The notes under the pieces: generated by a model | Databases searched by the model: none | Told to the model about the DNA's origin: nothing | What the model saw: the letters and a program-made list of their open reading frames with translations, nothing else | In this document: positions 63,314-64,000 of the stretch, piece by piece | How positions within the stretch are numbered: position 1 is the stretch's first letter | How the letters are laid out: the number at the start of each line of letters is the position of its first letter | Assembly (NCBI GenBank): GCA_966674685.1 | Contig: CBKWJC010000020.1 | Coordinates: 1-64,000, forward strand | Length of the DNA stretch: 64,000 nt | From: Thainema sp966674685 | GTDB taxonomy: Bacteria > Cyanobacteriota > Cyanobacteriia > Phormidesmidales > Phormidesmidaceae | Reading direction: 5' to 3' | Position numbers and translations under genes: made by a program

Positions 63314-63966
63314 CCGTGCTCCCTTTTCCTAGTGACATGAACTCTCGACCAAATGACCACTTCTTCAATCCCCAACAAACCAGCGGAAACAGTTTCAACC
63401 AGCTCACGCTGAGTATAAATCACTGAACATAAAGCCATGTCAAGCCATGTGGTTTGATACTACAGTGAAATTGACTGTGGCAAGCCGTCCAACTGGATCG
63501 ATTCGTGAAATCTGTGGTGAACCATGTTCAAAATATCTCCCTAGCCCCTAAAATTAAACCCCCTGAATCTAAAACCTTATCTGCTAGCCCATGATCATCA
63601 TATCCCCCCTGACTCTTCTTCCTCAGTCTCTTTGGTACTGTTCTAGACCTGCGGTTTATATAGATGGAAGACGCACTCAATCCTTTTTTACAACCATGAA
63701 CCACAAGCTTGAAACATAACCATTTTTTCCCAGTCTGGGTGTCAGTGGGGTCGTGCGACAGTTGAAAGTAGTAGACAAACCGGTAGTTGAACGGCAAAAT
63801 TGCTAATCGCTAGCCTTGTCAGACCCTATTGTTAACTGTTGATGGCTTAAGCTTAATCGCCTAAATCCCCTTTAAGCCTGATTCCATCTGCTAATCGGGG
63901 TTATGAAATTTAGCAAGCAGTGTACAAAATTTAGACGTTTGAATTCGGAAGTTAGGACACACCCTC
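63314..63966. other. spacer without gene near the window end
   Basis: 653 bp with no HIP1 site and no repeat of the families found elsewhere. One open frame on the minus strand (63528-63797) has no recognisable protein. The last 100 bp probably lead the gene starting at 63967. Confidence 0.4.
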
Positions 63967-64000
63967 ATGGCTGAACAGTTGAACATTCTTTCCTCAGGCC
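63967..64000 (+). CDS. start of a gene cut by the window end
   Basis: ATG at 63967 with AGGA nine or ten bases before it opens a frame MAEQLNILSSG that runs off the end. Eleven residues are too few to identify the protein. Confidence 0.35.
   Translation, partial: MAEQLNILSSG

Noticed and set aside
63528..63797. 89-codon minus-strand frame near the window end
   Set aside because: No ribosome site and no recognisable domain; the spacer has no other coding signs.

Overview
The window is chromosomal DNA from a cyanobacterium. The palindrome GCGATCGC (HIP1) recurs through most genes and spacers. The gene set is also cyanobacterial: a CpcS-type phycobiliprotein lyase, the bicarbonate transporter SbtA with its PII-like partner SbtB, the carboxysome shell protein CcmP, a one-helix high-light-inducible protein, a photosystem II S4-domain protein, a CruP-like carotenoid flavoprotein and CsbD stress proteins. 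The species cannot be fixed from the sequence. Base composition is moderate, with visibly AT-rich islands.

Layout. 0.1-4 kb: a 2-hydroxyacid dehydrogenase, then rpmG-rpsR-rnb on the minus strand. 4-6.2 kb: a membrane NACHT ATPase in a HIP1-free block. 6.3-12.7 kb: moeA, a secreted protein, a CPBP-like membrane protein without its catalytic residues, a phycobiliprotein lyase overlapping a periplasmic binding protein, and an AI-2E-type permease. 13-14.7 kb: sbtA/sbtB. 15.4-21.5 kb: a SirB1-type protein, two small membrane proteins, a zinc-ribbon protein, a methyltransferase, CruP and a cyanobacterial membrane protein. 21.7-23.3 kb: a HIP1-free pair, a J-domain protein and an HNH-like protein. 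23.7-30.2 kb: a four-carbon acid sugar kinase, a membrane protein, Hsp33, a GAF protein, a pentapeptide-repeat protein and ccmP. 30.5-33.2 kb: a frameshifted Uma2 gene, then an AT-rich pair (soluble protein plus four-helix membrane protein) closed by a perfect hairpin.

33.2-50 kb is mostly housekeeping: M1 aminopeptidase, two CsbD genes, rpe, fructosamine kinase, an M16 peptidase, a pseudokinase fused to a binding-protein domain, a Nif11-type peptide, hisD, the succinate dehydrogenase iron-sulfur subunit, an HLIP, pdxA and an S4 protein. 50-59 kb: yebC, a 42-residue ORF not recognised from any family, and a translationally coupled pair of a GGDEF-EAL protein and a 1643-residue hybrid kinase. 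60-64 kb: two tandem MscS channels, a CheY-like regulator and the first codons of a gene running off the end.

The spacers carry several dispersed elements: a 100-bp family ending in CTCACATCTTGC/GCAAGATATGAG (three clear copies and one partial), a 129-158-bp family ending in TGTTTAGCG/CGCTAAACA (two copies), hairpins with exactly 13-nt loops, long perfect palindromes, and low-complexity runs shared between spacers. The best candidates for undescribed biology are the pairs at 31506-33069 and 21681-23341, the NACHT gene, the pseudokinase fusion and the repeat families. All assignments were made by eye, without database searches.
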